Source of the DNA: Vibrio sp. 99-70-13A1
GTDB lineage: Bacteria; Pseudomonadota; Gammaproteobacteria; Enterobacterales; Vibrionaceae
Assembly (NCBI RefSeq): GCF_013114625.1
Contig: NZ_VTXD01000019.1
Location: forward strand, 1 to 64,000
Direction: 5' to 3'
Length of the DNA stretch: 64,000 bases
Part shown: positions 29,349 through 38,893 of the stretch, piece by piece
How the letters are laid out: every line of letters begins with the position of its first letter
Position numbering within the stretch: position 1 is the stretch's first letter
Notes under the pieces: model-generated
Told to the model about the DNA's origin: nothing
Database searches by the model: none
The model's input: the letters and a program-made list of their open reading frames with translations, nothing else
Made by a program: the position numbers and the translations under genes

Positions 29349-29534
29349 CGAAGGCGATAAAAACGGAAATCAACCAGTTTAAATGTTAATGAAACCTGTT
29401 GTGTTCTCCGTTGCATTCACAAAACTTTGCATAGTTTAATCAATACCTTACCTAGTATTGATTAACTTTCAACCACCGTCACAGTCTTACTGACAAAAGT
29501 ATTTATTTTCGTAGCTCCCAATAAGGAGCAACAC

Positions 29535-30314
29535 ATGAAAAAAATACTATTACTCTCATTAACCACCCTTCTGGTCAGCTTTTCTTCTTTATCTTCGGCA
29601 AATGAACTATCAGCAGCAAGTGAAGTTTGTGGTCAGCACCTAGTAAAAGGCACACCATCTGAAACCTCAGACCAAATACTATGTAGATCTGGATATGCAG
29701 TAGGTTATAACTATGACACTAAAAATGCAGATTGGGTCGCCTATCACATCACCGCAGAAAGTGTGAATGCCAAGTTCAAACGCAGCAACCGTTTTAAAGC
29801 AGATCAAGAACTGCCTGAGCATGCTCAATCAACGTTAAGCGATTACTCAAAATCAGGCTATGACCGTGGACATTTAGCCCCTTCTGCTGCTATGGATTTC
29901 TCTCAAGAATCTATGCAATCTAGCTTTTTGCTAAGCAACATGTCACCACAACTTCCCGGCTTTAACCGAGTAGGCTGGCGCTTGCTGGAAGAGCATGTTC
30001 GAGATCTTGCTAATGAATATCAAGAACTTTACGTGGTAACTGGACCTATCTATGAAGGTAACGAAGCAACGATTGGAAATGGTGTGGTTATTCCGAGTGC
30101 TTTCTACAAGGTGGTTTTAGACCCTTACTATAATGACGCGATTGCATTCATTGTCCCTCATCGAGATGTATCAGGTTCAGAATTAGTGAATTTTGTAACA
30201 ACTATTGATGAAGTAGAACAGCGCACTAATTTAGACTTTTTCCCGGCAACGGAAGACAGCACAGAAACAGCGATGGAAGCAATGCTTTGGGAAATGTGGC
30301 CAACACCTGAATAA
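29535..30314 (+). CDS. Secreted DNA/RNA non-specific endonuclease
   Basis: A 259-residue protein of the Serratia-nuclease (beta-beta-alpha metal) family. A signal peptide covers residues 1-22. The catalytic motif DRGHLAP starts at D110, making H113 the general base, and SNMSPQLPGFNRVGW supplies the metal-binding Asn. It would degrade nucleic acids outside the cytoplasm, for nutrient recovery or biofilm turnover (inference). Preceded by a good AAGGAG ribosome binding site. Not the same family as the Vibrio Dns nuclease. Confidence 0.92.
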   Translation: MKKILLLSLTTLLVSFSSLSSANELSAASEVCGQHLVKGTPSETSDQILCRSGYAVGYNYDTKNADWVAYHITAESVNAKFKRSNRFKADQELPEHAQSTLSDYSKSGYDRGHLAPSAAMDFSQESMQSSFLLSNMSPQLPGFNRVGWRLLEEHVRDLANEYQELYVVTGPIYEGNEATIGNGVVIPSAFYKVVLDPYYNDAIAFIVPHRDVSGSELVNFVTTIDEVEQRTNLDFFPATEDSTETAMEAMLWEMWPTPE

Positions 30315-30364
30315 CCTAATGTTTCAGCCTCGTTTAAAGCCGTTTATTTTAGAATATTAGGTAT

Positions 30365-30391
30365 AAAAAACGCTCCTAAAAAGGAGCGTTT
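30365..30391. terminator. Bidirectional terminator between nuclease gene and rlmM
   Basis: A 10-bp perfect stem (AAACGCTCCT with AGGAGCGTTT) and a 4-nt A loop between convergent genes. Confidence 0.88.
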
Positions 30392-30419
30392 CTATTTCTC
30401 AATAAACGATTAATTACCG

Positions 30420-31511
30420 TTAGTGCGGTGAAATATTCGATAGAGACTGGATGTGAACCGTAATTTCTTCACGATCATGATAAAGGTGCTTAGCTTGCAT
30501 CTTAAACTTCACGCCATTCTCAATTAAGAATACTTTCAAGTTTTCGATATCTTGAAGCACTTCATCGTAACGACCTTTCATAGGAAGCTTCAGGTTAAAT
30601 AGGGCTTCTTTTGCCCAACCTTTAATGATCCACTCACCCATAAGGTGCGCAACTCGAGCTGGCTTCTCAACCATGTCACAAACAATCCAAGTTACGTTCT
30701 TACGGTCAGGTTCAAATTTAAAGCCATCAACCATGTGGTGCTTAATCTGACCAGTTTCCATCAGGCTATCTGCCATCATACCGTTATCAACGCAGTGAAC
30801 GAACATTGAACGTTTCACTAGTTGGTAAGTCCAACCGCCCGGGCAAGCACCTAAATCAACGCCCCACATACCCGGAGCCAAACGCTCATCCCACTCATCA
30901 CGAGGAATAAATACATGGAAAGCTTCTTCTAGTTTCAATGTAGAACGGCTTGGAGAGTCTGAAGGGAACTTTAAGCGAGGAATGCCCATAAAGAACTGAG
31001 AGTTGTTTGTTGGGTAAGAGTAACCAATAAAGCAATGACCTGGTGCAATAAAGCACACGTGAAGCACTGGCTTCTTAACATTGTCTTTCGATGTCATAAG
31101 ACCTTTACCACGCAATGCTTGGCGCATAGGTACAGTAAACTTACGACAGAATTTCAGCAGCTCTTTCGCTTCATTCGTATCTGGCGTTTCAATACGGATA
31201 TCACCACAACGAGGGAAGTTATCTTTTGTAGAAAGCGCTTCTAAAATTGGGGAGATACGATCTTCACTTGGTAGATCTTTAATTTCAACGGCAACTGCGA
31301 TCATTTGACGAGCAAAAATCAGAGATTGAAAATCAACGCCTTTAACCAGTTTATCGGCTTCGCCAGCTTGATAACATTCGAACAAAACAAAACCCGTATT
31401 GTTCTTTAAGCGAGGAAAACCAAACACTTCAAGTTGTGTTGCTTTGTCTTGAATTTCGCCAGCACATTCTTTTTCAAAACCAGAGCGACAATAGAGTAGT
31501 ACGTGTTTCAC
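30420..31511 (-). CDS. rlmM: 23S rRNA (cytidine2498-2'-O)-methyltransferase
   Basis: A 363-residue SAM-dependent methyltransferase with an N-terminal THUMP domain and a C-terminal Rossmann fold; the SAM motif is [18 protein letters not shown] near residue 225. It 2'-O-methylates C2498 of 23S rRNA. Its start overlaps the DUF423 gene stop by 4 nt (ATGA), so it is the last gene of the gcvA-hydrolase-DUF423-rlmM operon. Confidence 0.97.
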   Translation of the reverse strand: MKHVLLYCRSGFEKECAGEIQDKATQLEVFGFPRLKNNTGFVLFECYQAGEADKLVKGVDFQSLIFARQMIAVAVEIKDLPSEDRISPILEALSTKDNFPRCGDIRIETPDTNEAKELLKFCRKFTVPMRQALRGKGLMTSKDNVKKPVLHVCFIAPGHCFIGYSYPTNNSQFFMGIPRLKFPSDSPSRSTLKLEEAFHVFIPRDEWDERLAPGMWGVDLGACPGGWTYQLVKRSMFVHCVDNGMMADSLMETGQIKHHMVDGFKFEPDRKNVTWIVCDMVEKPARVAHLMGEWIIKGWAKEALFNLKLPMKGRYDEVLQDIENLKVFLIENGVKFKMQAKHLYHDREEITVHIQSLSNISPH

Positions 31512-31906
31512 TTAGTTACCTCATTTATATTCAAAGCAGCAAAGGAGAAAGCTCCCCAACCGATAATAAATAGTAGCCCACCCAGTGGAGTGATGGGACC
31601 AAACCATTTAATTCCTGTTAAAGCGAGCGCATAAAGGCTGCCACTAAAACAAAGGATGCCGATGATAAAGCAAATCGCGGCAATGAAAAAATATTTTTGT
31701 GATTTTAATCCAAGTTTCAATTGGAGTAAGATCCCACAAGCTAAAATTGCCAGTGTATGTATAAACTGATACTGAACACCCGTTTCAAATACACCTAGCA
31801 AATATTCTGATAACTGCCCTTTCAATGCATGCGCAGCAAAAGCACCAAAAATGACAGCAACCATTGCTGAGAGCCCAACAAATACGAGTAATGCCTTACT
31901 TTTCAT
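31508..31906 (-). CDS. DUF423 family inner-membrane protein (YgdD-like)
   Basis: A 132-residue protein with four hydrophobic helices, starting with a [11 protein letters not shown] motif near residue 20, the DUF423 hallmark. Function unknown. The order gcvA-ygdD-rlmM is the same as in E. coli except that a hydrolase gene is inserted between gcvA and this gene; its start overlaps the hydrolase stop by 11 nt. Confidence 0.9.
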   Translation of the reverse strand: MKSKALLVFVGLSAMVAVIFGAFAAHALKGQLSEYLLGVFETGVQYQFIHTLAILACGILLQLKLGLKSQKYFFIAAICFIIGILCFSGSLYALALTGIKWFGPITPLGGLLFIIGWGAFSFAALNINEVTK

Positions 31907-32561
31907 CTAATACCTCTTTGATAAAAGTAGAAAGCAACTCAACCGTAAGCGCTATATTTTTCTGCTCCGTATAACCTGAGCTTTTACGAGGCTTAAAGCT
32001 GTGATCCCCATCAGGGATAAAAGAAACTTTAATTGAATCTGATAAGCTAAATTCTGCAAACTCTTCGCGCTTACCGAAGGTGTCTCGTTCTCCTTGCAGA
32101 ATTAAACAAGGCTTTTGCACTTCAGCTAAGTGCTCACCTTTATATTTTTCCGGCTTACCTGGGGGGTGAAACGGAAAACCTAAACACGCGACACCTACAA
32201 CTTTGCCATATTCGGATAGGTGGCTCGCCATGCGTCCTCCCATAGATTTACCACCAATAACCACTTTCGTTACTGATAACTCATCAATCACACACTGGTA
32301 GGCTTCCAGTAGCTTGGGAGCTCTATCTGGTGGGCGACGCTTGCCGTCTTCTGCACGTTTAATCATATAAGGGAAGTTAAAGCGAATAACCCGTATTCCT
32401 TTGAAAGCTAAACCTTTAGCGACAGACTCCATGAATTCATGGTCCATTCCCGCTCCAGCCCCGTGAGCAAAGATAAATGTATAAGGGTGCTCCTCACCGT
32501 CAATCAGTAAGCTTGAAGCTTTCTCTACAGCCGCTAGAGTATCAACTGACACATTACTCAT
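31896..32561 (-). CDS. Alpha/beta hydrolase of the KANL3/Tex30 type
   Basis: A 221-residue hydrolase. The nucleophile elbow is GGKSMGGR near residue 97, the oxyanion-side motif is FAHGAGAGMDHEFM near residue 32, an acidic residue follows in GERDTF and the catalytic His in DGDHSF. The substrate is unknown. I start at the ATG MSNVSVDTL with an AGGGAG site; earlier start codons lie deeper in gcvA. It overlaps gcvA by 8 nt and the DUF423 gene by 11 nt, so it is co-transcribed with the GcvA regulator, an insertion relative to E. coli. Confidence 0.88.
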   Translation of the reverse strand: MSNVSVDTLAAVEKASSLLIDGEEHPYTFIFAHGAGAGMDHEFMESVAKGLAFKGIRVIRFNFPYMIKRAEDGKRRPPDRAPKLLEAYQCVIDELSVTKVVIGGKSMGGRMASHLSEYGKVVGVACLGFPFHPPGKPEKYKGEHLAEVQKPCLILQGERDTFGKREEFAEFSLSDSIKVSFIPDGDHSFKPRKSSGYTEQKNIALTVELLSTFIKEVLDEK

Positions 32562-33480
32562 GCTCACTCCCTGCTTCATCCAATAAATCCTCTTGCTCAC
32601 TCTGAGCTTTCGCTAACATCCAATCTCGGAATGTCGCTATTCTGCCCATATCAGCCTGTTTTTCATGACACACGACATAAAATGCATTCTTGCTAACCAA
32701 AACCTCATCAAAAGGAGCAATTAAACGACCCGCTTCAATTTCAGGTTGCGCCAATACGTTATTACCTAATGCAATCCCCTGTCCGTGAGCCGCAGCTTGC
32801 AGCACCATAGTGGAGTGACTGAAGATGGGACCATGGTTCACATTGACCCCATCAATTAAATTCTGCTTAGCAAATTGTTTCCAATCTTTACGAGATGTAT
32901 CGTGCAAAAGCGTATGACATGCCAAATCACTTAGGGATTCTAATGGTTTTACACCGAGTAATACGGATGGCGCGCATAATGGTATTAAGTACTCTTGATA
33001 CAGTTTATCGGCTCTTAAGCTCGGCCAATTGCCTCTGCCATAATAGATTGCAACATCCACATCGTCCGTGAGAGAACCTTCATCCATATCAACGGCTTTG
33101 ATTCTTACATCAATATCGGGCTCTTGCTGATTAAAATCCGCTAGCCTTGGAACTAACCACTGAATAGCAAAACTAGGAGGCAGGCTTATGGTAAGTGCGC
33201 CTTTCTCACTGCGTTCTAGTACCTTATCGGTAGCCTCAGCAAGGGATGTGAAGATATCTTTGATATCAAGAAAGTAACTTTGCCCTTCTTCCGTCAATAG
33301 CAAAGAACGGTTTCGACGACGGAATAACTTTAAAGCTAAGAATTCTTCCAACGCTTTTATTTGGTGGCTAACCGCCGCCTGTGTAACAAAAAGCTCTTCC
33401 GCTGCACGAGTAAAACTTAAATGACGTGCCGCCGCTTCAAACACTCTCAAGGAGTTTAGTGGGGGTAATCTACGAGACAT
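32554..33480 (-). CDS. gcvA: LysR-family regulator of glycine cleavage
   Basis: A 308-residue LysR-type regulator. The N-terminal winged helix (MSRRLPPLNSLRVFEAAARH) is practically the GcvA signature. In E. coli GcvA controls gcvTHP and the sRNA GcvB; here the GcvB gene is divergent, starting about 90 bp upstream, which supports the assignment. First gene of a four-gene operon. Full length. Confidence 0.94.
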   Translation of the reverse strand: MSRRLPPLNSLRVFEAAARHLSFTRAAEELFVTQAAVSHQIKALEEFLALKLFRRRNRSLLLTEEGQSYFLDIKDIFTSLAEATDKVLERSEKGALTISLPPSFAIQWLVPRLADFNQQEPDIDVRIKAVDMDEGSLTDDVDVAIYYGRGNWPSLRADKLYQEYLIPLCAPSVLLGVKPLESLSDLACHTLLHDTSRKDWKQFAKQNLIDGVNVNHGPIFSHSTMVLQAAAHGQGIALGNNVLAQPEIEAGRLIAPFDEVLVSKNAFYVVCHEKQADMGRIATFRDWMLAKAQSEQEDLLDEAGSEHE

Positions 33481-33536
33481 GGCTACTCTCTAATAAAGCA
33501 TTAGTTTTTTTCATCTGAAACATTATAAATTGTCCA

Positions 33537-33565
33537 TTGCCTAGCGGCTAGAGAAATTCTATATT
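33537..33565 (+). promoter_or_regulatory. gcvB promoter
   Basis: TTGCCT (-35, 33537-33542), 17-bp spacer, TATATT (-10, 33560-33565). Predicts a transcript start near 33572. Confidence 0.6.
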
Positions 33566-33571
33566 TCGTTT

Positions 33572-33782
33572 CGCAACGCTAGCCTGAACGGCTTGATTCT
33601 CTCTAGAATCAATTGGCTTAGTTGTTGCGATGTTGTGTTTGCAAACTCGAGTTTTTCGAGTTGGGTAGAGTTCTACCAAGTGTTTCGTTGCAGCTAATCC
33701 AATGTAACGAGACATCTACTTCCTGTTTATTTTGACCTGTCTGTCAAATTTCTTTACACCGCCTATATGGCGGTGTTTTTTT
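33572..33782 (+). ncRNA. gcvB: GcvB small RNA
   Basis: A roughly 210-nt regulatory RNA divergent from gcvA. Diagnostic parts are the G/U-rich seed TTGTTGCGATGTTGTGTTTG (33622-33641), a second conserved stretch with ACTTCCTG and GACCTGTCTGTC (33719-33746), and a terminator with stem ACACCGCC/GGCGGTGT and a T-run (33756-33782), all close to E. coli GcvB. GcvB represses mRNAs of amino-acid and peptide transporters through Hfq. The 5' end is estimated from the promoter. A 157-codon frame across this region is not real coding. Confidence 0.92.
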
Positions 33783-33837
33783 ATGGAAGAAAACAAATTT
33801 AATAGCACACAGATGCCCATAAATTTTCTTATTCAAA

Positions 33838-33870
33838 TAAAAAAGCCGCTTACCCATGTAAGCGGCTTTT
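33838..33870. terminator. thiI terminator
   Basis: A 13-bp perfect stem (AAAAGCCGCTTAC with GTAAGCGGCTTTT) and a tetraloop, between gcvB and thiI, usable in both directions. Confidence 0.9.
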
Positions 33871-33900
33871 CAAATCACATCAGCGATTCAGGAAAGTCAC

Positions 33901-35346
33901 CTAAGGACGGTAAACCTTCACATTATGGAAGCCTTGCTCTTGCAGGTATAGCGCTTGCAAGCGGCTCATTACGCCACGGTCACAATACAGCAAGTATTCT
34001 TTACCTTGGTCAAGATCACCAAACTGAGTCGCTAGCTTATAGAATGGAAGATGTTTCACTTCTACACCATCAATTTCTAATGGGCTATCTTCTTCATCTG
34101 GGCTGCGAATATCTAGCACAACAGCATGCTCAGCGACCGCTTGAACTTGTTCAACTTCAGGCGCTTGCTCTTGGCTTTCTTTTTCAATATCACGAATGTC
34201 CATGACACGAGCATTTTCAATTACTTGATCAAGGATTTCGAAATTGAATTTAGCTTCTTCAGCTTCCAGTTTACCTTTCTTCGCTTTTACCGTCGGCTTC
34301 TTAGAAATCACACCACAATACTCTGGCATTACTTTCGCGAAGTCTTCCGTTCCAATAATGCGAGACAAATCGATAATGTCTTCTTTGTCCCAGTTAATCA
34401 GAGGACGAAGAATTAAAGTATCTGTCACATTGTCGATATGGCGTAAGTTCGTCAACGTTTGGCTAGAAACTTGACCAAGAGCTTCACCAGTAACTAATGC
34501 TTCAATACCAAAGCGATCTGCAACCATGCCACCAGCACGCATAAACATACGTTTCAGTACCACACCCATTTGACCGTCTTCTACATTCTCTAGAATTTCA
34601 GCGACTACAGGTTCAAAATCTATAGAAACAAATTTCACCTTTGCAGATGAGCCGTACTTATTCCATAAATAGTGTGCAACTTGCTTAACACCAATCTCGT
34701 GAGCAGGACCACCAAGGTTGAAGAAGCAGTAATGCACTTTAGAACCGCGTTTAATATGCAGGTAGCTTGAAACACCAGAATCAAAGCCGCCTGATATCAA
34801 GCTAAGCAGATCTTCTTGAGTACCAAGAGGGAAACCACCTAAACCTTTATGGCGAGCCAAGACTTGGTTTAGTTTATCTTTATCGATTTCAACTTTAACG
34901 GTTACGTCTGGGTTCTTTAGTTTTACTTTTGCAGACTCAACCGCTTGGTTTAAACCGCCACCAACATAACGCTCTAATTCAATAGACGTGAATTCATGTT
35001 TACCACGGCGCTTAGCACGAACTGAGAAGGTTTTACCTTCAATATCAGTACGGCTGCGCTCTAAAACTTGCTCGTAAATATCATGCAAGTCTTTAAATTC
35101 TGATTGTTGAACTTCAAGCGAGTGATGAATACCTGGAGTGTGAGTTAATGCCTCTAACACTTCAGGATAGTACTTATCACTTTCAGATGTGACTTCAATG
35201 TGATCACGACGGTTGAATACCGCAACGCCTTCAGCTTTACGCTGAATAACATTTCGGATATTGCATTCTAGAATCCTTGTGAAGCGCTTACGCACCGACT
35301 CACTTTTTATAAAAATTTCCGGATGGGGCTTAACAATAAATTTCAT
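33901..35346 (-). CDS. thiI: tRNA 4-thiouridine synthase / thiamine thiazole sulfur carrier enzyme
   Basis: A 481-residue protein with an N-terminal ferredoxin-like/THUMP region, an adenylating PP-loop ([12 protein letters not shown] near residue 186) and a C-terminal rhodanese domain whose persulfide cysteine is in [10 protein letters not shown] near residue 456. It makes s4U8 in tRNA and supplies sulfur for thiazole synthesis. Full length with the rhodanese domain present, as in E. coli. Confidence 0.97.
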   Translation of the reverse strand: MKFIVKPHPEIFIKSESVRKRFTRILECNIRNVIQRKAEGVAVFNRRDHIEVTSESDKYYPEVLEALTHTPGIHHSLEVQQSEFKDLHDIYEQVLERSRTDIEGKTFSVRAKRRGKHEFTSIELERYVGGGLNQAVESAKVKLKNPDVTVKVEIDKDKLNQVLARHKGLGGFPLGTQEDLLSLISGGFDSGVSSYLHIKRGSKVHYCFFNLGGPAHEIGVKQVAHYLWNKYGSSAKVKFVSIDFEPVVAEILENVEDGQMGVVLKRMFMRAGGMVADRFGIEALVTGEALGQVSSQTLTNLRHIDNVTDTLILRPLINWDKEDIIDLSRIIGTEDFAKVMPEYCGVISKKPTVKAKKGKLEAEEAKFNFEILDQVIENARVMDIRDIEKESQEQAPEVEQVQAVAEHAVVLDIRSPDEEDSPLEIDGVEVKHLPFYKLATQFGDLDQGKEYLLYCDRGVMSRLQALYLQEQGFHNVKVYRP

Positions 35347-35683
35347 AATACTTTCACAACAATAAGGTTCACAATTTTAGAAGGTCCATCGTTAAGTGAA
35401 GCGTTTTTAACACGGCACTTAAAGCAGAATAGATCATTATCTAAATCTAAGGGCGCAAATTATACATGAGAACCAGATTCAAAGAAAAGACTACTGCCTT
35501 TCCACTTTAAAATAGTCTTTCAGCTCTACTGCAATTTTAATCAACAAAACTCAGTTGTGCTGAAAATAAAAAAGCCTAAGGCTATGACACCTCAGGCTTT
35601 TCTGTTTGTACACGGAACCGCTTTCAACTTGCACGGCTTTATATTAAACAGGACTCGTGCAAATTAAGCAGGGCAGATGAACA
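35347..35683. other. thiI-pomB intergenic region
   Basis: 337 bp with the pomAB terminator and AT-rich sequence before thiI. No thiamine riboswitch or gene is recognisable. Confidence 0.5.
35570..35602 (-). terminator. pomAB terminator
   Basis: An imperfect stem AAAGCCTAAGG/CCTCAGGCTTT with an 8-nt loop; on the minus strand a run of T follows. Confidence 0.75.
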
Positions 35684-36625
35684 TTAAAGCACTGGCACTT
35701 CTTCGCTGAATAATGGTTCACCTTGCATAATGCTGATTTCAACACGTCGATTTAAACTGCGCTGTGCTTCAGTATCATTTGGTTCAACTGGCTCTGTATC
35801 CGCCATACCTCTCACACGTAAACGTTGGTGCGAGAAACCACGTACTTTTTCCATTTCTTGAGCAACAGACACAGCGCGCTGTGACGATAAATCCCAATTA
35901 GAGCGATAAAGCTCAGAGTCTAAACGCTGGTTATCGGTGTGCCCTGAAATTCTTACAATCCCCGGAACATCTTTAACAAGTTCAGCAACTTGTCTCACAA
36001 GAGGACGAAACTTAGGTTGTAAAAACGCTGAACCTGATGGAAATGCACCTTTTTCACGAATACGAATCACAATTTGCTGGCCTAAGTTCTCGACTTCGAT
36101 CGCCCCTTGATCAATCTCTCGCTCTAGAGCTTTTTTAATGCTCTCCATTAAGGTTTCCATCTCTTGAGATTGAGCCTCAGCTTGCTGCTGTTGCATCTCA
36201 GATTCAGAGTTTTGATTATTCTGAGTCGACGTGTCAGGTGATTGACCACCAGTTAGTTTACCTTGGTCACGTTTAGTGCCGCCCGCTCTGTCTGACTCCC
36301 CCTCATGAAACTCAAGGGTTTGCTGAGTAATATCAATCGTCTGTTGCATGATGACATCAATAGGTGTTGGCTCTGGGCGACCAGGTCTGAATTCCTGAGC
36401 AATAATACTGGTACCTTTAGGAATGTCTTTTACTTCCAGCTTATTCTGCACACCAAAAGCAAACTTCATTGACCCTGCAATTTGTTTGAATTTCAGTACA
36501 TCCATTTCTGAGAATGAAAGTAACAATACAAAGAAACACATTAGCAGTGACATTAAATCCGCAAATGTTCCCATCCATAAAGGAAGACCGGGAGGGGGAC
36601 ATTTACAGGGAACTTCTTCTTCCAT
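35684..36625 (-). CDS. pomB: Sodium-driven flagellar stator protein PomB
   Basis: A 313-residue MotB/PomB stator. A single transmembrane helix at about residues 16-40 contains the ion-carrying Asp in GTFADLMSLLMCFFVLLLS (D23); then a Gln/Ser-rich plug and linker, then an OmpA-like peptidoglycan-binding domain (GHTDNQRLDSELYRSNWDLS). The N-terminal CKCPPPGLP matches Vibrio PomB, hence the sodium assignment. It is 11 bp downstream of pomA in one operon. Confidence 0.95.
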   Translation of the reverse strand: MEEEVPCKCPPPGLPLWMGTFADLMSLLMCFFVLLLSFSEMDVLKFKQIAGSMKFAFGVQNKLEVKDIPKGTSIIAQEFRPGRPEPTPIDVIMQQTIDITQQTLEFHEGESDRAGGTKRDQGKLTGGQSPDTSTQNNQNSESEMQQQQAEAQSQEMETLMESIKKALEREIDQGAIEVENLGQQIVIRIREKGAFPSGSAFLQPKFRPLVRQVAELVKDVPGIVRISGHTDNQRLDSELYRSNWDLSSQRAVSVAQEMEKVRGFSHQRLRVRGMADTEPVEPNDTEAQRSLNRRVEISIMQGEPLFSEEVPVL

Positions 36626-36636
36626 TGTGAATATCC

Positions 36637-37401
36637 TTAGTCTGCTTCACCATCAAGAATTCGTTTACCTTCATTCAGGTAGTTTTTCAGATAGCCATCA
36701 ATCACTCGAGGGTTTTGACCATCTTGGATGGCAAGTACTCCATCCATAATTAAGCGGCGGTTTAGTGTTTCTTGGTCTCGGCGTAAGGCGAGTTTGTCAG
36801 CAATCGGGAAGAACACCATGTTTGAAAGCACAGCGCCGTATAACGTTGTTAAAAGTGCTACCGCCATTGCTGGACCAATTGACTTTGGATCGTCCATATT
36901 TGAAAGCATGGCAACCAAACCAACCAAAGTACCAATCATTCCCATTGCAGGGGAAACATCACCAAAAGCACTGAATACTTTACCGCCTTGTTCGTGGCGC
37001 TCATCGGTTAATGCTATATCTTTTTGTAAAGCAGCTCGAACAACATCAGCATCATGACCATCAACCAACAGATCGATACCCTTTTGCATAAAACTGTTGG
37101 TAATTTCCATTTCTTCTAATGCAAGGAAACCGCCTTTACGAGCGGCATCTGCCATTTCAACAACTTTAGCAATCAAATCTTCAGGCGCATCAGCTTTGAA
37201 CATGAATGCTTTGCCTGCAATTTTTGTGGCTCCAAAAAACTGGCCCATAGTGAATTTCATTAATACAACAAAAGTAGAACCACCTACCACGATAAGTAAC
37301 GAAGTCGTGTCATAGAACATTCCTAGGCTTCCGCCTAAGATCATCGCCATGATTACAAAGGCAAATCCACCAATCAAACCTAATAGGGTTGCTAAATCCA
37401 C
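36637..37401 (-). CDS. pomA: Sodium-driven flagellar stator protein PomA
   Basis: A 254-residue MotA/PomA stator with four transmembrane helices: two near the N terminus and two near residues 145-205, with the charged cytoplasmic loop between them (EEMEITNSFM). PomA-PomB form the sodium channel that drives the polar flagellum. A FliA-type promoter lies 50-75 bp upstream. Length and N terminus MDLATLLGLIGGFAFV are as in Vibrio PomA. Confidence 0.96.
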   Translation of the reverse strand: MDLATLLGLIGGFAFVIMAMILGGSLGMFYDTTSLLIVVGGSTFVVLMKFTMGQFFGATKIAGKAFMFKADAPEDLIAKVVEMADAARKGGFLALEEMEITNSFMQKGIDLLVDGHDADVVRAALQKDIALTDERHEQGGKVFSAFGDVSPAMGMIGTLVGLVAMLSNMDDPKSIGPAMAVALLTTLYGAVLSNMVFFPIADKLALRRDQETLNRRLIMDGVLAIQDGQNPRVIDGYLKNYLNEGKRILDGEAD

Positions 37402-37726
37402 TGAGCACTCCTCATGCTTTTTATCTTTCTACTTTAGAATAATCTTGTTATCGGCAAGATCATAAGATCTTTGAGTAAATTATTGGTCTAAGTATCACAC
37501 TTTTCTTTTCTAATACCAGCATTTGCTCGGCAATTTCAGCTATACGCGCTTTCTACTCCTATCTCTTATCCTTGTTCACTGTTCACTGTTCAAAAATAAA
37601 CGATCATTGGCGCTCATAAGTGTAGACCGTCCGAAAACAAACTTTCTAACAAATTTTATTCGTTAAATTTGACCAACTCTACGCCCTAAGGTAACGTTCG
37701 TTCATCTTTCCCAACGCAGAATTATT
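37402..37726. other. pomA-xseB divergent intergenic region
   Basis: 325 bp with the FliA-type promoter for pomAB near the left end. The remainder is AT-rich with a short direct repeat GTTCACT near 37573-37588. No gene seen. Confidence 0.5.
37448..37474 (-). promoter_or_regulatory. Sigma-28 (FliA) type promoter of pomAB
   Basis: On the minus strand TCAAAGAT, 11 bp, GCCGATAA. The -10 element is a perfect FliA consensus; the -35 is approximate (consensus TAAAGTTT). Fits late flagellar gene control. Confidence 0.6.
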
Positions 37727-37969
37727 ATGGCGACTAAGAAACCGGAAAATATGACCTTCGAGGCTGCAATTGAAGAGCTTGATGGCTTGGTTGATCAACT
37801 TGAAAATGGTGATCTTGCCTTAGATGATGCGCTGAAAAAATTTGAGCGTGGTATTTCTCTCGCTCGTGCAGGTCAAAGTAAACTAAATGATGCCGAGCAG
37901 CGAGTCAGTATCTTGCTGCAAAATGATGAAAACGCAGAACTTAGTGACTTTAATCCACAACCAGAATAG
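37727..37969 (+). CDS. xseB: Exodeoxyribonuclease VII small subunit
   Basis: An 80-residue protein with the XseB pattern MTFEAAIEELDGLVDQLENGDLALDDALKKFERGISL, forming two long helices that assemble on XseA. First gene of the xseB-ispA-dxs operon, the same order as in E. coli. The large subunit XseA is encoded elsewhere. Confidence 0.97.
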   Translation: MATKKPENMTFEAAIEELDGLVDQLENGDLALDDALKKFERGISLARAGQSKLNDAEQRVSILLQNDENAELSDFNPQPE

Positions 37970-37988
37970 TTATTGTATGAGACCCTCT

Positions 37989-38873
37989 ATGATTGAGACT
38001 TTGTCGTCTTATCAAGCACGTAATAATGCTCAATTGAATCTGTGGCTAAACCGCCTTCCTCACCAAAATTTAGACCTGATAAACGCTATGCGCTATGGGC
38101 TATTGCTTGGTGGAAAACGAGCACGCCCATTCCTTGTATATATGACAGGTGAAATGCTTGGGTGTAAGAGTGAAGAACTAGACACTCCAGCATCGGCTAT
38201 TGAATGTATCCATGCCTATTCTTTGATTCATGATGATTTACCCGCGATGGATGACGATGAGTTACGCCGTGGGCATCAAACATGTCACATCAAATATGAT
38301 GAAGCGACGGCTATTTTAACGGGTGACGCCTTACAAACTCTCGCATTTACCATTTTAGCTGAAGGTGAACTAAGCTCTGAAGGGGAAAGTTGCCGAGTAA
38401 AAATGATCCAAAATTTGGCTCATGCTTCTGGCGCTCAAGGTATGTGTTTAGGGCAATCTCTTGATCTTGCTGCTGAAAACCGTTCTGTCACTCTTGAAGA
38501 ATTAAAAGAGATCCACAGAAATAAAACCGGTGCATTATTAAAATGTGCAGTTCGTTTAGGGGCTTTATCTGCGGGTCAAAAAGGGGTAGAACTTTTACCT
38601 CAACTTGATAAGTTTTCAGATGCTATTGGGCTCGCTTTTCAAGTTCAAGACGATATTTTGGATATCATTAGTGATACTGAAACATTAGGTAAACCACAAG
38701 GTTCAGACCTAGAATTGAACAAAAGCACTTATCCTTCTTTACTAGGTTTAGAAGGTGCTCGAGAAAAAGCACAAACTCTGTTACATGAAGCACTTCAAGC
38801 TTTGGACATGATCCCCTACAATACTCAGTCACTCGAAGAGTTCGCCCGATACGTCATCGAGCGCAAGAACTAA
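37989..38873 (+). CDS. ispA: Farnesyl diphosphate synthase
   Basis: A 294-residue trans-prenyltransferase that condenses IPP with DMAPP and GPP. Both Asp-rich motifs are visible: DDLPAMDDDELRRG near residue 80 and DDILDIISD near residue 221, plus GGKRARPFL near residue 40. The start is uncertain: ATG at 37989 has GAG upstream; ATG at 37977, 7 bp after the xseB stop, would add 4 residues. Farther upstream starts overlap xseB in another frame and are unlikely. Confidence 0.95.
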   Translation: MIETLSSYQARNNAQLNLWLNRLPHQNLDLINAMRYGLLLGGKRARPFLVYMTGEMLGCKSEELDTPASAIECIHAYSLIHDDLPAMDDDELRRGHQTCHIKYDEATAILTGDALQTLAFTILAEGELSSEGESCRVKMIQNLAHASGAQGMCLGQSLDLAAENRSVTLEELKEIHRNKTGALLKCAVRLGALSAGQKGVELLPQLDKFSDAIGLAFQVQDDILDIISDTETLGKPQGSDLELNKSTYPSLLGLEGAREKAQTLLHEALQALDMIPYNTQSLEEFARYVIERKN

Positions 38874-38893
38874 GATTATAAGCGCGCATTACT

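Noticed and set aside
33732..34205. A 157-codon forward frame starting MTCLSNFFTPPIW
   Set aside because: It starts inside GcvB, crosses its terminator and runs antisense into thiI; composition and position show it is a shadow.
37887..37988. Upstream in-frame extension of ispA
   Set aside because: It overlaps xseB in another frame and adds about 34 residues unlike any farnesyl diphosphate synthase.
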